A DNA stretch of 64,000 nt, taken from NCBI RefSeq assembly GCF_040939455.1, contig NC_134109.1, positions 32,443,501-32,507,500 on the forward strand. The letters are read 5' to 3'. This document shows positions 9,331 to 21,015 of this stretch, one piece after another. Made by a program: the position numbers and the translations under genes. Numbering within the stretch: position 1 is the stretch's first letter; each line of letters opens with the position of its first letter. Below the pieces are notes generated by a model, which saw only the letters and a list, made by a program, of their open reading frames with translations, was not told the DNA's origin and searched no databases. The stretch is from Microcebus murinus (lineage: Eukaryota; Chordata; Mammalia; Primates; Cheirogaleidae).

Positions 9331-11529
9331 TCCCTCTGAGGGCCTGGGAGCTGCAGGAACAGAGTGAACGGAGTGGTCAGCCGGGTGGGGCCCTCAGGGC
9401 AAGCCCAGAAACGTCAGGGGGTGAGGGGTCCAAAGGTGCAGATGACAGCTTGCTGGAATGGCTGAGATCAGGCTGGTGAGGGAGCCCAGAGATGCTCCTG
9501 AAGGGACTTGATAGAGGGGCCCCCAAGAGGCAAGCTGAGAGCTGGAGGAAGGAGGTGGTGAGGGGAGGAAGCTGTAGCCAGAGAGCGGACATCAGTGGCG
9601 GAGGCCTCGAGGGAAGCAGCTGGAGGTGTCTGGGGGTCTTCAGGCCTCGACTGGAGGCTGAGAGGAGGGGAGGCCTTGGGGGGAGGCTGGGCCAGTGGCA
9701 GAGCTGACAGGCAACAGAGAGAAGGACCAGGGCTCTACAGCGCCAAAAGGGATAGAGCTCACCCGGGGCCTCGGCCGATGACATTGTTGTGGAAAGTCTT
9801 CCTGTTCATTAAGCTACAGCACCTGTTTGGAAGCCAGGAGAGCTCCCAGAGGCGGAGGGGGCTGCCCTGTTCATGTTCACTTAACCCCATTCCTTGAGGT
9901 CCTGGGCTGAGATGCTGAGGCTGCTTCATGCCCTGGGACTGTGGTGCCGAGGGGAAGGCATGAAAGGTGACTCCTTCAGCTGCTGCCCAGGAGCACTCTA
10001 CAGCCACCCCGGCTGCCTGCAGCTGCTCCCCTGGCCCAGGGAAGGTCAGAACCCCACTCTGAGGTCAAGCCCTTGGGCACTGAGAGGCCAGTGGGTCCCC
10101 TTTCCCAGCCTGGGGCTCCCTCGCCAAGCTGCAGGGCAAAGCCCTTTGGAGCTGATGATGTCTCCTACATGCTCCTGAGCCAGGGAGCGCTAGGGAAGGA
10201 CAGGCCATCAGCAGGCACTTCCTGTCTTAGACAGACAAGCCAGCAGCAAGGTTGGACTCCCTGCTCTCAATTTGTTCGGCTCAGTTTGATTCTCTTTCTC
10301 TCCCTGGGGAGCTTCGGTCTGGAGCTGTTTGCTCTTCATCAGCAAATTATGGAACGGTGGTGTTGGAGCCAGGCTGGGAAGCCTCAGAGAAGGGGGTGAA
10401 CTCTCAGATGTTGTGCCGTGCCTGGTGCCTGGGGTGGAACTCCATGGGCATGTGGCCCTTGTCAGACCAGCCCCTCGTGGGCGTCCTTTCTAGGCCTCTT
10501 GGGGCCGTCATACCACCCCCTACTAGAAACTGCCCCAGGCCGCTGCCCTCCCAAGCAGAACCCTCTTCCTTTATCCCCTTCCCTGAGGTCTGGGAGTCCT
10601 TGCCTGTCGCCTGGCTCTTCTTCCCTGTGGAGCCGGTGGGAGGACGGGGCAGGAGGCAGGGTGGAGGCCCTCCTTTGGCCTTGTCCTCCCCGGGTGACCT
10701 GCAGCCTCGCTCTCTCTCCCCAACACCCGTTGGGACATCTTAGGGTATGCCCCCCCCCAGCGTCTGTGTGCTCCCCACCCTCTCCCTGCGCCCCTTGCTA
10801 TTTGTCCACAGTGGGGGAGGGAAGCTTTACGGGATTTGTGCAGAGACCCTGGGCAGAAGAAGATAAATGGAATTTGCAATAAATCCAGGAGCAAAGTTGT
10901 AACTTGACTTAAAAACAAACAAAAGGGCCAGAACTGCACTTAAGCTCGGCAGAAGCTCATCTCCCAGTGTAAACAGAGAAGGGCTGGAGGGCCTGGCCCG
11001 CCTAGGACTGCGAGGGGGGTGTGGGGTGGCTGCGGACTTCCTCTGGAAGGGGTGGCTTGTGGGGGATGGTCTCTGTGGCCTTGTGAAAGGAGGAAGAGGG
11101 TGCTGGCACCGCTCATGTTTGCCAGTCATCCCCCTTTTGAAAAGGTGTTCTCAGGATAGGGATAAGAAGGCTGTTTTGGGAGAAATGCTTTCGTAGCCTG
11201 TCACCGTGTCTGGGGCTGGGCGGGTAAAAGCCTGGACCGACGGAGAGCAAACTCGAGTGCTGGCGCGAGCTCGGGGCCTCAGCCTTCCCTGGAGTGGGAA
11301 CGCTGAGCGCTTGCTTGGACCTCTCGGAGGGCTCAGAGGGACAGGGTGCTCCACACTGGCTTTTCCTCGGACAGGGGCCTGCCCAGCATGACCCTGGAAA
11401 GCTCACTCTGGATGGAATCACCCTGCCTCACTCAAAAGTGTTAGGTTGGAACTACAGTTACAGCCCCTTGTCTTTACACACAACACTCCATGATTCCATG
11501 ATTTCAAAGTGCTTCCATGCAGGTCCTCT
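9331..11529. other. No gene seen; GC-rich single-copy DNA
   Basis: The region is GC-rich with scattered CpGs (for example 11215-11285) but shows no CpG island of usual length and no coding signature. The stretch 10860-10985, 'aataaatccaggagcaaag' and around, is AT-rich within GC-rich surroundings and has no repeat look, so it could be a conserved noncoding element. Homopolymer C at 10749-10757. Confidence 0.6.
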
Positions 11530-11670
11530 CATGTGAGCCTCCTCAACAAGTCTAGGAGTTGAATAGAACACACCACTATTTTATGGGCAGGAAAACTGAC
11601 ACAGAGAGGTAAAGAGACCTATCCAAAGTCACACAGCAAATCAGCAGTTGACCCAGTAGGTTCTACTGGG
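11530..11670 (-). mobile_element. MIR SINE, antisense
   Basis: The complement of the MIR core is readable: 'ggaaaactgacacagagagg' followed by 'ccaaagtcacacagcaaatc'. Both ends are decayed. Confidence 0.85.
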
Positions 11671-12304
11671 AACGGTGGGTGCAGAGGTACAGCTCCCACC
11701 CAGGTAATAACAAACTTTAGGCCCTGGGGTGAGCTACTGAACCTCTCCAGGCCTAGGCTTTCCTCTAAGATGTGCCCCCTTCCAAAGGTGAAGCAGACCT
11801 GCTGTTGTCCCCTCTAACTCTCTGTGGCTGGCTGCTCAAAGCCAGGAACCTGGGAACCCAATGGTGTGTCAAGGAGCATACAAAGCCACAGTTTAAATAT
11901 GGCACATCTTCCTGGAGCCTCATTTCTACACTCGGATATTTCCGGAGGAAAAAAAAAATCTTTTCTTTTTTTTACTGTAAAATAAAATGGCCATGTTATA
12001 GAAAAAGATGCAAGATTCGAATTTTAAAAGTAAAACAGAAAACTTCAAGCACGTTTTTGTGCTTGCTGCAGTCTATTTCAAGTCCTGCAAAGTATGTATT
12101 TGCTCTCTCCTGCCTCCTGGGTACTTGGTAGGGGAGTGTGGGAAGCGTTGCCCGGGGTCCACCCTGAGAAGCCTGGCTTGGCTGTTTTAATGGGTATCCA
12201 AGGCCCAGCAGGCAGTGAGCCGCAGAAACCCCTGTTCCTCATGAATGTGAGGTGGCTACGTTCCCTAGCCCAAAGAGAGAGCTGTTTTCACAGCATCTGA
12301 CACA
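11671..12304. other. No gene seen
   Basis: Mostly single-copy. A weak MIR-like patch occurs near 11715-11775. T-rich and A-rich runs lie near 11948-11985. No coding or RNA signal is seen. Confidence 0.6.
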
Positions 12305-12475
12305 GTTGCTCTGGTCCTAGGCTACACATTAGGACCACCTGATGGGCTTTCAAAACATACCCGTGCCAAGGTCCCACCCTGACCGAGGGCACCACAGTTC
12401 CTGGGAGTGTGGTTCGGTTGAGATGTGTTTTAAACGCTCCGGTAATTCTAATGCGCGGCTTGGGCTGGATACACT
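12305..12475 (+). mobile_element. MER5A-type hAT DNA transposon
   Basis: This is a short nonautonomous hAT-Charlie element. Its two ends are roughly inverted copies: 'cacattaggaccacctgatg' near 12326 and 'cggtaattctaatgcgcggc' near 12440 correspond to the usual 'attggaatcacctgg' and 'ggtgattctaatgtgcag'. The central 'caaggtcccaccctgac' is also typical. It is moderately diverged. Confidence 0.8.
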
Positions 12476-12694
12476 GACTTCAGAGTTCAGGGGTCCCCAG
12501 AGTGTCCATGTCCATGGAGGGGAAACAGTGGGGCAGACAGCCACTCCCTGTTCTCTGCTACCAACTACAGCTTAGACTAGTGGACGAATGAGACTGCATT
12601 GCAGAAGCTCACGCCCCAGCTAAGGAGAGGGCCCTGAGGTCACGGGGAGGCGGAGAACAAGATGAAACTTTGCAGAAGGAGGGCGGGAAGGTTG
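12476..12694. other. No gene seen
   Basis: A short single-copy spacer between the MER5 and MLT1 elements. Confidence 0.6.
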
Positions 12695-13050
12695 CACTGT
12701 GTTGGACAGTGTCCCCCCCAGAATTCATGTCCTTCCGAGAACCTCAGAATGCGACCTTATTTGGAAATAGGGTTGTTGTAGAAGTAATTAGTTAGGATGC
12801 TAGAGTAGGGTGGACCTTTCGTCTAATACGACTACTGTCCTTACACGAAGAGAAGAGAGACACCCGGGAAGAACACCATGTGGGGACAGAGGCAGAGACT
12901 GGAGTGATGTGTCTGTATGCCAAGAAGATCGCCAGCAACCACCAGAAGCCAAGAGAGAGGCCTGGGACAAGTTCTCCCTCAGAGCTCCCAGAAGTTTAGC
13001 AAGTTTGTGGTACTCTGTTACGGCAGCCCAAGGGAACAGACACAGAGGCT
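12695..13050 (+). mobile_element. MLT1-type MaLR LTR, partial
   Basis: This is a plus-strand copy of an MLT1-like mammalian LTR. It starts at 'gttggacagtgtcccccc', continues with 'tgcgaccttatttggaaata' near 12751 and 'caaccaccagaagccaag' near 12937, and ends in the 'ttgtggtactctgttacg' type 3' end near 13005-13025. The middle and the polyadenylation region are shortened. It is one of three same-strand copies in the window. Confidence 0.8.
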
Positions 13051-13289
13051 GGTGTTAATACATCCTTGCTGTGCATGCTTGAGAGAGAGAGAGAGACCGG
13101 GGCTCCCCCAGCCACGCTGGGTGGGCATCTGAGGAGCCCGTGGCCATTGCTGACTTGATGCCAGCACTTCTGTGAGGCTGGAAGGAAACAAACACTGCTG
13201 GGCTCGTTTTACTGAAAAGCTGAGGGGACAGAGTAAAATGTGATCTGTCCACAGCATCACTCTCTGAAGGAAACACAGGAGTCAGGTCA

Positions 13290-13440
13290 CTCAGCCATTC
13301 ATTCACTCCCTCCCTCACTCACCACCTCTTTGTGGAGCCCTACTATGTGCTAGGCTCTCAGAACACAAAGGTACCCAAGACCAGAGCAGGCCCTGCCCGT
13401 CCTCAGGGAGCTTGAGCCATAGGGGACCACTGCTTGTCAA
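13290..13440 (-). mobile_element. L2 LINE 3' end, antisense
   Basis: The complement of the L2 3' terminus is seen: 'ccattcattcactccctc', then 'ccctactatgtgctaggc', then a 'cctgcccgtcctcagggag' block. This order is diagnostic for antisense L2. Confidence 0.85.
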
Positions 13441-14664
13441 TGTGGAGGTTGGGCCGATAAGTGCTAAGATTTCTTTAAAATGCTTGGTGACTTAGAGGGA
13501 GGGAAGAGGATAGCTGGCTGGGGACCATGGCGCTGCCCCTGGGCATTTTCTGTGGTCACAGCTGTTGAGAGGCAGGGGCGAGGAGCGACTACAGGGCCTG
13601 CGGGCCCGCCAGGACACGGAGCTGGCCCCTGCCTTCCTCTACAGGCACGCGGGGTGCAGACATTTGACTGGAGGTGATCAGGGACAGACACTGGCCCTGC
13701 CTGGCCGGTGCAGCCACTGGTGAGACACTGCAGGAGGCGAGATAGGCCTCGGTGGCCACTGCTAATTGTACAGAACCGAAAAATCTCCAGAATATTTTCA
13801 GCCCATTTGCACTTATCAAATATCACACTGGGAACCCCAGAAATTTGTGTAGGATCCATTCCAGAATGAAGGGGATTGCACAAGCTTGGCCTTGCGCAGG
13901 GTGAGTTTCTTGGAATTTCAGCCTCAGAGTGGGCCTGGCCTCCTTGCTCTGGGCTCATGCCACCTCCCAGGCCTCCAGCCGCTCTCTCCGAACCTGGCCG
14001 CACCGTGAAGGGCGACTTTCTAGACAGACTGTCCAGCTATAAGATGTCTACGCTCCTCAGGCTCTTCGGTTTCCCCTTCACATTTTGGGGAATGACATGA
14101 CCCTCAGCAGCTGGTGACTCTGGCAGTCTAAGAAATACAAAGTTCAGGGCCGGAGGCCACTGTGGCCTCCGCTGTGGTTTTTCTGAAGTTCCATTTCATT
14201 TGGGCTAGAGGTGAACACGTCCCTCCGGAGACCCCGGCAGGCGGGGGCTGAAACAAAGTTCAAGGAACAGTCGCTTCCACCATGGCTGGGTGTTGTTTGT
14301 CTGGCACAGGAGCAGCCTGACAACATGCTGACAGGCAGCCCAGGACCAGCCGCCCGGGCCGGACAGGCTGCGGGAGGGGCCGGGCGAGACGCCCCGTTCC
14401 CTGGGCCCCCTCCTAACAGCGGTGGGACAATAGCAGTAATCATTAACTCTCCAAATGCTTTCATTAGACGTTCCATGTTACCTGACACTTGAACATAATT
14501 AAAACAGAACAACCGTTTGCAGTTAACTTTACCTTTTATGACCTCACAGACTTTTACAAGGAAGTCCCAGATCGCCTTATTTTCAAAGGAAAGCCAAGAG
14601 GTCTGCTGAGGGCCCGAGAAAGAGCCGAGAGCAGACCCTGAATCTCCTCAGATTCAGAAGTGAA
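13441..14664. other. No gene seen; GC-rich segment with candidate regulatory DNA
   Basis: This single-copy stretch includes a short CpG-rich patch (about 14330-14400) and, directly after it, an AT-rich block (14425-14600). That block holds 'agtaatcattaactctcc', 'cttgaacataattaaaac' and 'gcagttaactttacc', a density of homeodomain-like TAAT and GTTAAC motifs. The palindrome 'ggaggccactgtggcctcc' is at 14152-14170. None of the frames has a recognisable domain. Confidence 0.55.
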
Positions 14665-14990
14665 AAGATGTGAGACAAAAACAGGTACTGTGTTTTATGG
14701 TTGTAAAAGTAACACATGGTCATGGAGGAAGGTTTGGAAGACACAGAAAAGTATAAAAAGTAAAATAGAAACCACCCACAGTCCCATCCCTAGAGATTGC
14801 TGTCCATGTCCTGGGATATATATTGTATCTACCTTCCTGATGATGGAAATGTCTCTCCACATCTGTACCTCAAAAATAAAAGTGGGAACGGATTTTGGCA
14901 CCATAGTTCGTAATTTCATAAGCGAGGTTCCAAAAACCTGTAATATTTCAAGTAAATTTGATATAGACATCAATAAAAAGAATAAAATTA
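14665..14990 (+). mobile_element. Old LINE-like repeat fragment, family not named
   Basis: The text 'gaaaagtataaaaagtaaaat' followed by 'acccacagtcccatcccta' matches a common ancient repeat. The same type is seen at 22820-23198 (with 'attacccagagatagcactg') and probably at 36930-37075. I recognise the pattern but not the family with certainty. Confidence 0.5.
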
Positions 14991-14999
14991 ATTAATCCA

Positions 15000-15062
15000 T
15001 AAGTAATTGAGGGCCTAATCTGTGAAAGGCACCACACCAGGTGCTGTTGGGGATCAGAGATG
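15000..15062 (-). mobile_element. L2 LINE fragment, antisense
   Basis: 'aattgagggcctaatctgtg' followed by 'accaggtgctgttggggat' corresponds to the complement of the L2 3' end. It is short. Confidence 0.55.
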
Positions 15063-15204
15063 TCGTAAGGACAGCGCTGGCCTTGGGAAATTAGAGGGAG
15101 GAGACGAGGAACACATCAGAGTAGCTTTTGATATGTGTATCCTTGTCTTCCAGCACTGGGCCCTCAAAATGGTTTGGCACAGACAGGGGGTGGCGGCGGG
15201 GTGA

Positions 15205-15280
15205 TAGAGCTTTGCGGCCCAGTCCCTAACAGGCCGAGGACTGGCACCGGTTTGTTGCCCAGGGGTTGGGGACTGCAGTT
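15205..15280 (+). mobile_element. hAT DNA transposon 3' terminal fragment (Zaphod-like)
   Basis: 'gcggcccagtccctaacagg' followed by 'ccgaggactggcaccggttt' and 'aggggttggggactgcag' matches the terminal inverted repeat region of a common mammalian hAT element. Only this end is present. The family name is from memory. Confidence 0.55.
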
Positions 15281-15319
15281 TTAGGAGATGTACGTGAGCA
15301 CTGCTGACCAGATGGATGG

Positions 15320-15770
15320 TGTGATGGGGAATGTTATGCATCAGCCCGGCTAGGCCATACACTAGAATCCAGCTCGGCTAGATTCTTGGTCAAATACTAG
15401 TCTAGACGTTGCGGTGAAGGTATTTTTTAGATGAGATTAACATTTAAATCAGTAGTCTCTGAGTAAATCAGATTACCTTCCCTAATGTAGGTGGGCCTCA
15501 TCCAATCAGTTGAAGACCTTAAAAGAAATAACTGAGGTTCCCGGAAGGAAAGGGAATTCTTTCTCCAGATTGCCTTTGGACTCAGGCTGCAGCACCATCT
15601 ATCCCTGAGTCTCCAGCCTGCCTGCCTGCCTGCCTGCCCTGCAGATTTCAGACTTGTCAGCCTCCATAATCATGTGACCCAATTCCTTAAAATCTGTCCA
15701 CCCATCTGCCCATCCCCCCACACGCAATGCCCTGTTGGTCCTGTTTCTCGGGAGAACCCTGGCCATGCAG
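15320..15770 (+). mobile_element. LTR-like interspersed repeat, near complete
   Basis: This ~450-bp unit starts 'tgtgatggggaatgttatg' and ends 'ctcgggagaaccctggccat'. Inside are 'tctagacgttgcggtgaagg', 'gggcctcatccaatcagttg' and 'cagcctccataatcatgtga', the usual order in a widespread mammalian repeat that I regard as an ERVL/MaLR-class LTR, though I am not sure of the family name. A small CTGC tandem run occurs at about 15615-15638. No coding content. Confidence 0.7.
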
Positions 15771-15879
15771 ATGGGAACGGGGAAAGGTGGGAGGAGGGAC
15801 AATCAACTACTCAGAGGGGGTGAGGATATCAGTTTGGCCAGTCGGGATGCTGGGAAGGCAGTGAGGAGGGGTATGTGAG

Positions 15880-16240
15880 TATATGCTTGTGGCTCTGACA
15901 CTATGCATGTGTCTATGTTTGTGTTAACATCATCTCTGAGTGTGTATGTGTGTGCCTTTGTGTGTGTCACTGAGTTTATGCTTACTTGAGCAGATGTGTT
16001 GTCCACGTGTCTCTGTGTGTACCTGTTTGCATGTCTTTGTGTGTATCTGGATGAGTGTACCCATGTGTGTGTAGGAGTGTTTGTATGTCCACATGAGCAT
16101 GTATGTCTGTGTCTCTCTGAGTGTCTTCATTGGTGCATGTCTACATGAGTGTGTATATGTGTCTGTATGTCTCTGTGTATCTATACATGCATATCTCAGC
16201 ACGTGTCAGTTTGTGTGTCTATCTGCATGAGTGTCTATGT
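15880..16240. repeat. Degenerate TG-rich low-complexity tract
   Basis: This is a ~360-bp run rich in 'tgtgtgt', 'tgtctgtg' and 'gagtgt' words on the plus strand without a fixed unit. It looks like an old decayed (TG)n/(TGTC)n microsatellite. Minus-strand frames of His/Thr/Tyr-rich composition here are artefacts of this bias. Confidence 0.85.
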
Positions 16241-16975
16241 AGGCAGGATATGACTCTGTCATGGTACCCTAGAGAATGACATATGTTGCTAGATTTTCCA
16301 TTAGCTTGACAGCTTGCTGGGACAGGGATTACAAGCTGGGCCTGGGAACCAGGCGGGAAGGTGGACAAGCAGGAAGGCAGGCCATGTGGTGGACGGAGCT
16401 GGGGAAGCCCACAGGAAAGGTGAGGAGACCAACAGGTTTGGGAAGAGGATGACCAGAGGTCAAAGATGGTGCAGAGAGGTCTTTGGGGGCAGTTCAGGAA
16501 CATACACATGCCACTGCTGCCCAGGGCTGAGTTTTTAAAAGGATCAAGCAGGTTGGGACAATAAGGGCCTGTGCAGGCGGGGTGGCCAAGGAAAAGAAGA
16601 CCTAGAGTCTAGGCCCATGGGAATGGTGAAGGGCAGCAGGACGGCCAGGGTTGAGGAAACCACAAAGCAAGACTTTCAAAAGTAAGGAGGAGGTAGTGAC
16701 CAGTGTCATGTCCCAGAAAGGACAGGGAAATGAAAAATGAGAAAAAGCCATTGGATTTGATAATGAGGGGGGAGGTAGTGGGCCTGCATGCAGGAGGGCA
16801 GCATTTGTGGGAACCCTACTATGAATATATGGACAGGAAAAACCAGGATAACAACCACATGGTCAGGCAGCAGAGCTGAGTGATAGGAGCCCTGGGCATA
16901 TTGGAATAAAGAAGGAAACTCAGTCATCAAGATATGCAGGCCTGATCCCATTAAGTCCTTCCTCTGAGAGTTAGC
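16241..16975. other. No gene seen; possible L2 in part
   Basis: Purine-rich. 16640-16790, including 'aaagccattggatttgataa', resembles antisense L2, but divergence prevents firm limits. No coding evidence. Confidence 0.45.
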
Positions 16976-17185
16976 AAACTCATATCCTTTAATCATGCCT
17001 TATATTTATAAAGGCCTTTCTCCAAAGAACTCCAAGTGCTCAATAAACATTCATTAATTCATTCTCCCAGCCTGAAACTTTATGCTTCAGGCTGTGCAAA
17101 AGTTGGGGGCAGGTATCATCATTTATGTTTATAAGCATGGAAACTGTGGCCGAGATGAGAATGACACTGCCAACCAAGGGCCCAA
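16976..17185 (-). mobile_element. MIR/L2-like fragment, antisense (weak)
   Basis: Phrases like 'agtgctcaataaacattcat' and 'catttatgtttataagcatgg' have the look of a decayed SINE or L2 end. The two cores are mixed and the assignment is weak. Confidence 0.35.
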
Positions 17186-18855
17186 TGCTAGTCTGTAATG
17201 GGGGGGGGTATCCTACCTAGCTCTTCTTCTACTGTTAGGCCATTCCTATATCACCCACATCTTGCCAGGACTCCCCAACTTATTGGTGAGGCTTGGCTAT
17301 GAGTCGCACTACAGGGTCTGATGCTCCAGGGAGTGGCTGCAGGATAATCCCAGAGGGATCCTGGGGCCAGGTCTGGGGCTTGGGGAATGGGTCTTGGACC
17401 ACACGGGAACCTAAGTAGCTCACTTCTGCTTATGGATTTGCTACCAGCAAATGCTGAGACCAAGCAATATCAACATTTTCAAACTCAAGAAAGCATGTAG
17501 TCCTTGGTTTGTGTTTTGTGAGTACTGTCATGCAAGAAATTCCCTAGCACTGTAAATTATGGAAATATCCCAGTCCTTATGCTTCAGACTGTGCAAAACT
17601 TACTCATGTGCTCAGAAGCAAAACGCTCTCTAAATGCAAACAATATCAGGGACAGCCCACTAAGAAAATGATCTGGTCCCTTCTGGTAGTGATCTTGGGC
17701 TCTATCAGGCCAGGGAAGGAAGGGAATGCCAAAGTTCCCAATAGTGGGGCTGATCCGCAGAGCCCTCCTCTGTGGCCCCAGAGAGGGCAGATGGAAGGAC
17801 CATTAACTTAAGTCAGTCTGTGCTTCCCAGGACTCAGTCTGTCCCCACCTGCTGAGCCCTGTGAGCTCTTAGCTAATGAGTACTGGCTCTTGGGGGATCA
17901 GTTAAGCAGTACACATTCCCAGTCCAGAGTTTAATACCACTTGGGTGGACCTGAGAAATTCAAGGGGCCATCAGCATGTTGGCCCAATGCCAGAGTCTAA
18001 TTAGGCCCTAAATCTCCAGTGATTCCGCAAGAGGCCTGCTCCCCCTGAGGTCAGCCGAAGAGAGAAGCATCCCAAAGAGCACTGGATCATCCTCTTTCGG
18101 GTCTTGCACTCAAGTCATTGTTTGCGGAGCCATTGCTTGTTAGTGTGAAGAATCCCTCCAAGGCCCTGCATAGCTACACAGAAAACCAGGGGCCCAGCCC
18201 TGCACAGCGGCTGCTTAATGATCTCAGCCATCACCTCCCACACCCGTCCTGCTGCATCCCGTGGGACAGGGAAGCCATGAAGAGACAGAGTATGGATTAG
18301 GTCAATAACATTTTCATTTTGGGGTTTCTGTTGAAGGATCCTCAGTATTCAGTCAGAAGTCAGCAAAAATATAACTTCTTCAGGAAACACAATGATTAGA
18401 GTTGACTATTTAAGTTGGGAGACCCCAAAGTCCCAGCCTCTCTGGGGAAGGGACTTAGGATATGCAGAGTAAGGCCTAATATTTACCCCTAGGGAACAAG
18501 AGGGTGATATGAAGCAGTTCTGAACCGAGGAAGGACCTGAGACTTTCAGAGAATTTCTGTCTTTTCCTGCTTGTGTCCATCCTTCTTTCAGAGCCTTGGA
18601 ACAGAAAATTCTAGCTTCTTACAGCTAAGGTGCAGTGGACCAACACCAGAATGGCACTGGTGGTATAGACCCACCTCATGATCTGGGTGGCCGTGGGTGA
18701 GAATGTCATTTCCACAGAGCAGACTGACAGAGGACACAGGTACAAGTTTAGTTAGGTGGGGCTGATCCAACGGAAGGTTGTGAGAAGAGAAACTTTCTTG
18801 TCTTGTGTTTCTCTGACTTTGTTTTTTTTTTTTTTCATTTGAAGAGAGTGGGGTT
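17186..18855. other. No gene seen
   Basis: Single-copy with balanced composition. It has a G homopolymer at about 17200-17208 and one half of a 24-base direct repeat (17577-17600, partner 17080-17103). No frame shows a domain. Confidence 0.6.
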
Positions 18856-19145
18856 AGGTCCTCAGGCCTTGGAGTCAGATGGCCTGACTTTGCAACTTAG
18901 AAGATACCGCTTGAAAATCTGGTCCCACCTCACTTGGGAGCTACTAGCCCCGTGGCTCCTCTGCTTGCTCTAGGACCAATGGGTTTCCTAACCAGGGAAG
19001 GGCCAGATTTCTACCTTGTGCAACTTCTGCTGCAGCCAGGGAAGTAGGATCTGAGCCTCCTTGGTGTTTATGAAGTGAGTTATGATATGGAATGTTAGAA
19101 TAGCATCTGGCATATGGTAAATCCTACCTATATTGTAGTACCCTC
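18856..19145 (+). mobile_element. MIR SINE, weak and interrupted
   Basis: 'ccttggagtcagatggcctg' near 18878 and 'gaatagcatctggcatatgg' near 19098 match the early and late parts of a plus-strand MIR. The middle is not recognisable. The two pieces may be unrelated. Confidence 0.4.
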
Positions 19146-20040
19146 CTCCTCCGCTTGGGGTTGGTTGGATATGGAGATTTACCAACACTGCCACAACTCC
19201 TGGCAGTCCCCCTCTGTTCAAAGAGTGTGGGAATAGGGCACTGGCCTGTGGCCGACGGTCAGCACTGCAGTAGGCCATAAAGCAGCGGCAAAGGGAGCGG
19301 CCAGCTCAGATAGGGCGCTGGAGATGAAAGCTGGCCGTGTTTTCCTTTCCAAAGTGCTGCTGTGTTCCTAAAGGCCTGCAGCTTCCTCTGCCCTGCTGGG
19401 GTTTTTTTTTTTTTCTTCCCAGTTCCTCTCAGTGATATCTTAAGAGGCAAACTTCCAGCACTAACAGGAGGTCTTTTGTTCTCCTTTTCTCAAAGTGGAC
19501 TTTAACCCAGTTACTACAGACTGAGTCACTGTAAAAACAAACAAACAATAATACTTCATTTTCTTAAAGGCTCTTCCAGGCCTGCTGACAGAAAAGAACC
19601 TGACACTGCACTGGGGCTGTGGGGCTCCTCCCCATGCTGACCTTCTGGAGGCACAGTCTGGGAGAACCTTCCAGAACGCACTGGAGCTCGGCACTGTGAA
19701 ACTGTTCAGCTAGGCTCTAGCTTGTTTAGGATTTCATTTGATTTGTTTGAATGAATTGTCTAAGGACAGTGGCCCAAGGACTCTGAGGAATTTGGGTTTC
19801 AACACAGTCCTGGTGGGATTTACCCCAGCCTGAGGAATGCTTGTTACACTCCTGGGTCACCACACACACCAAACCTGGACCTGCCTCCCTTCTCCCCACT
19901 GTAGTTTCACCATATGTATGTGAAACAGGGCTATTAGACACTCTGGGATTTTATCAGGAAGCACTTTGCCATGGCCACATCTTCCTGCTCTATTAACGAC
20001 AAGGCAAACAAGCATGTTGGTGCAACCTGAATCCATTTAA
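19146..20040. other. No gene seen
   Basis: Single-copy. A T run followed by 'cttcccag' (about 19399-19422) resembles a splice acceptor, but no exon-like frame follows. Confidence 0.6.
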
Positions 20041-20365
20041 TGAAAGTTTCACCAGGCACTGGGGCTATAGAGACGGGAAGGACCCACTTCCTGCCTTCAG
20101 GGAGATGGACACACAGTGAATGTGGTGACTTTTCTTACAGGCACAATGGACATGCACTAAGGGTGGGGATGGGGCAAGGAAGGGGATGGCCATCCACCCT
20201 GGGAGTGTTGGGAAATCTTTTTAGAGTAGAGGGCATTTGAGCTGAGTCTTGAACCATGAGTAGATGTTCATCAAATGCTCAGAGGACAGGGGGACAGATA
20301 TGGTGGGCTGAGGGAGCAAGGGGCAGAACCAAAGGACAGAAAAACCCAATGGCAGCCTTGGACCT
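20041..20365 (-). mobile_element. L2 LINE, antisense
   Basis: 'caccaggcactggggctata' followed by 'cctgccttcagggagatgg' and, further on, 'gggcatttgagctgagtctt' are in the order expected for the complement of the L2 3' end. Moderately diverged. Confidence 0.75.
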
Positions 20366-20689
20366 GCCACTCTGCAAGCTCTTTCTAGTCTGTGTCCTGG
20401 CATTTTTTCTACATGCTTACGTAGAGCTGGACCTTCTTTTTCCTAAGGAGGAGCAGTCCCTGGATGAACACGCCACTGTCTTTAGGACTCTGGTCTGAGC
20501 TCTTTGTCTGCCTAACATTAAGACTTGTTTTGGGCCTTGGCCCTCTGGACTCACTGCCAAAGAGCACAGCCATGGCTCCTAACAGATGTTGTGCATGTTC
20601 TCTGAAAGGTTGTCACCCACTGCATTCCTGATTCCCTGGAGCTCAAATGCATAGTGCAACAAATTCACATCTATAATTAAAAAATACAG

Positions 20690-21015
20690 TCCAATCTCCT
20701 GGAAAACTCCTACTCATTGCCAAACCCACTTACGAGTCCCCTTCACTGTGATGTGCCCCTTCTTCACATGTGAGAAGCCATGGTAGAGTCAGCAGCACGC
20801 TTCTTTACTCCTGTGGCTTGTTCTTCCTACTTTGATTTAGCCTCTAACTATGACGTAACCTAACTGTAGCCTCTCAGTTTCCCTGAGTGCTCCTCCTCCC
20901 AGGCTGCAAGTTTCTGGAGGTATTTCTGAATCCTCAGTCTTTAGCATGGTATTTGGTGCATGGACAAACAAGGTGTTCAGTAGATATTTGTTAAATGGAC
21001 ACATGAATAAGTGAA
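20690..21015 (+). mobile_element. L2 LINE 3' end, sense
   Basis: It ends with 'ttcagtagatatttgttaaa' and 'gaataagtgaatgag', the usual L2 terminus, preceded by 'tctttagcatggtatttgg'. The upstream part is protein-like L2 3' sequence too decayed to translate. Confidence 0.65.

Noticed and set aside
11205..11300. Possible CpG island
   Set aside because: CpG-rich over less than 100 bases, below the usual size, and with no promoter motif.
15880..16240. Minus-strand frame rich in His, Thr and Tyr, looking like a repeat protein
   Set aside because: It is the translation of a degenerate TG-rich microsatellite.
19399..19422. Poly(T) followed by 'cttcccag', a splice-acceptor look-alike
   Set aside because: No open exon-like frame, no matching donor within exon distance that stands out, and such sequences are common by chance.
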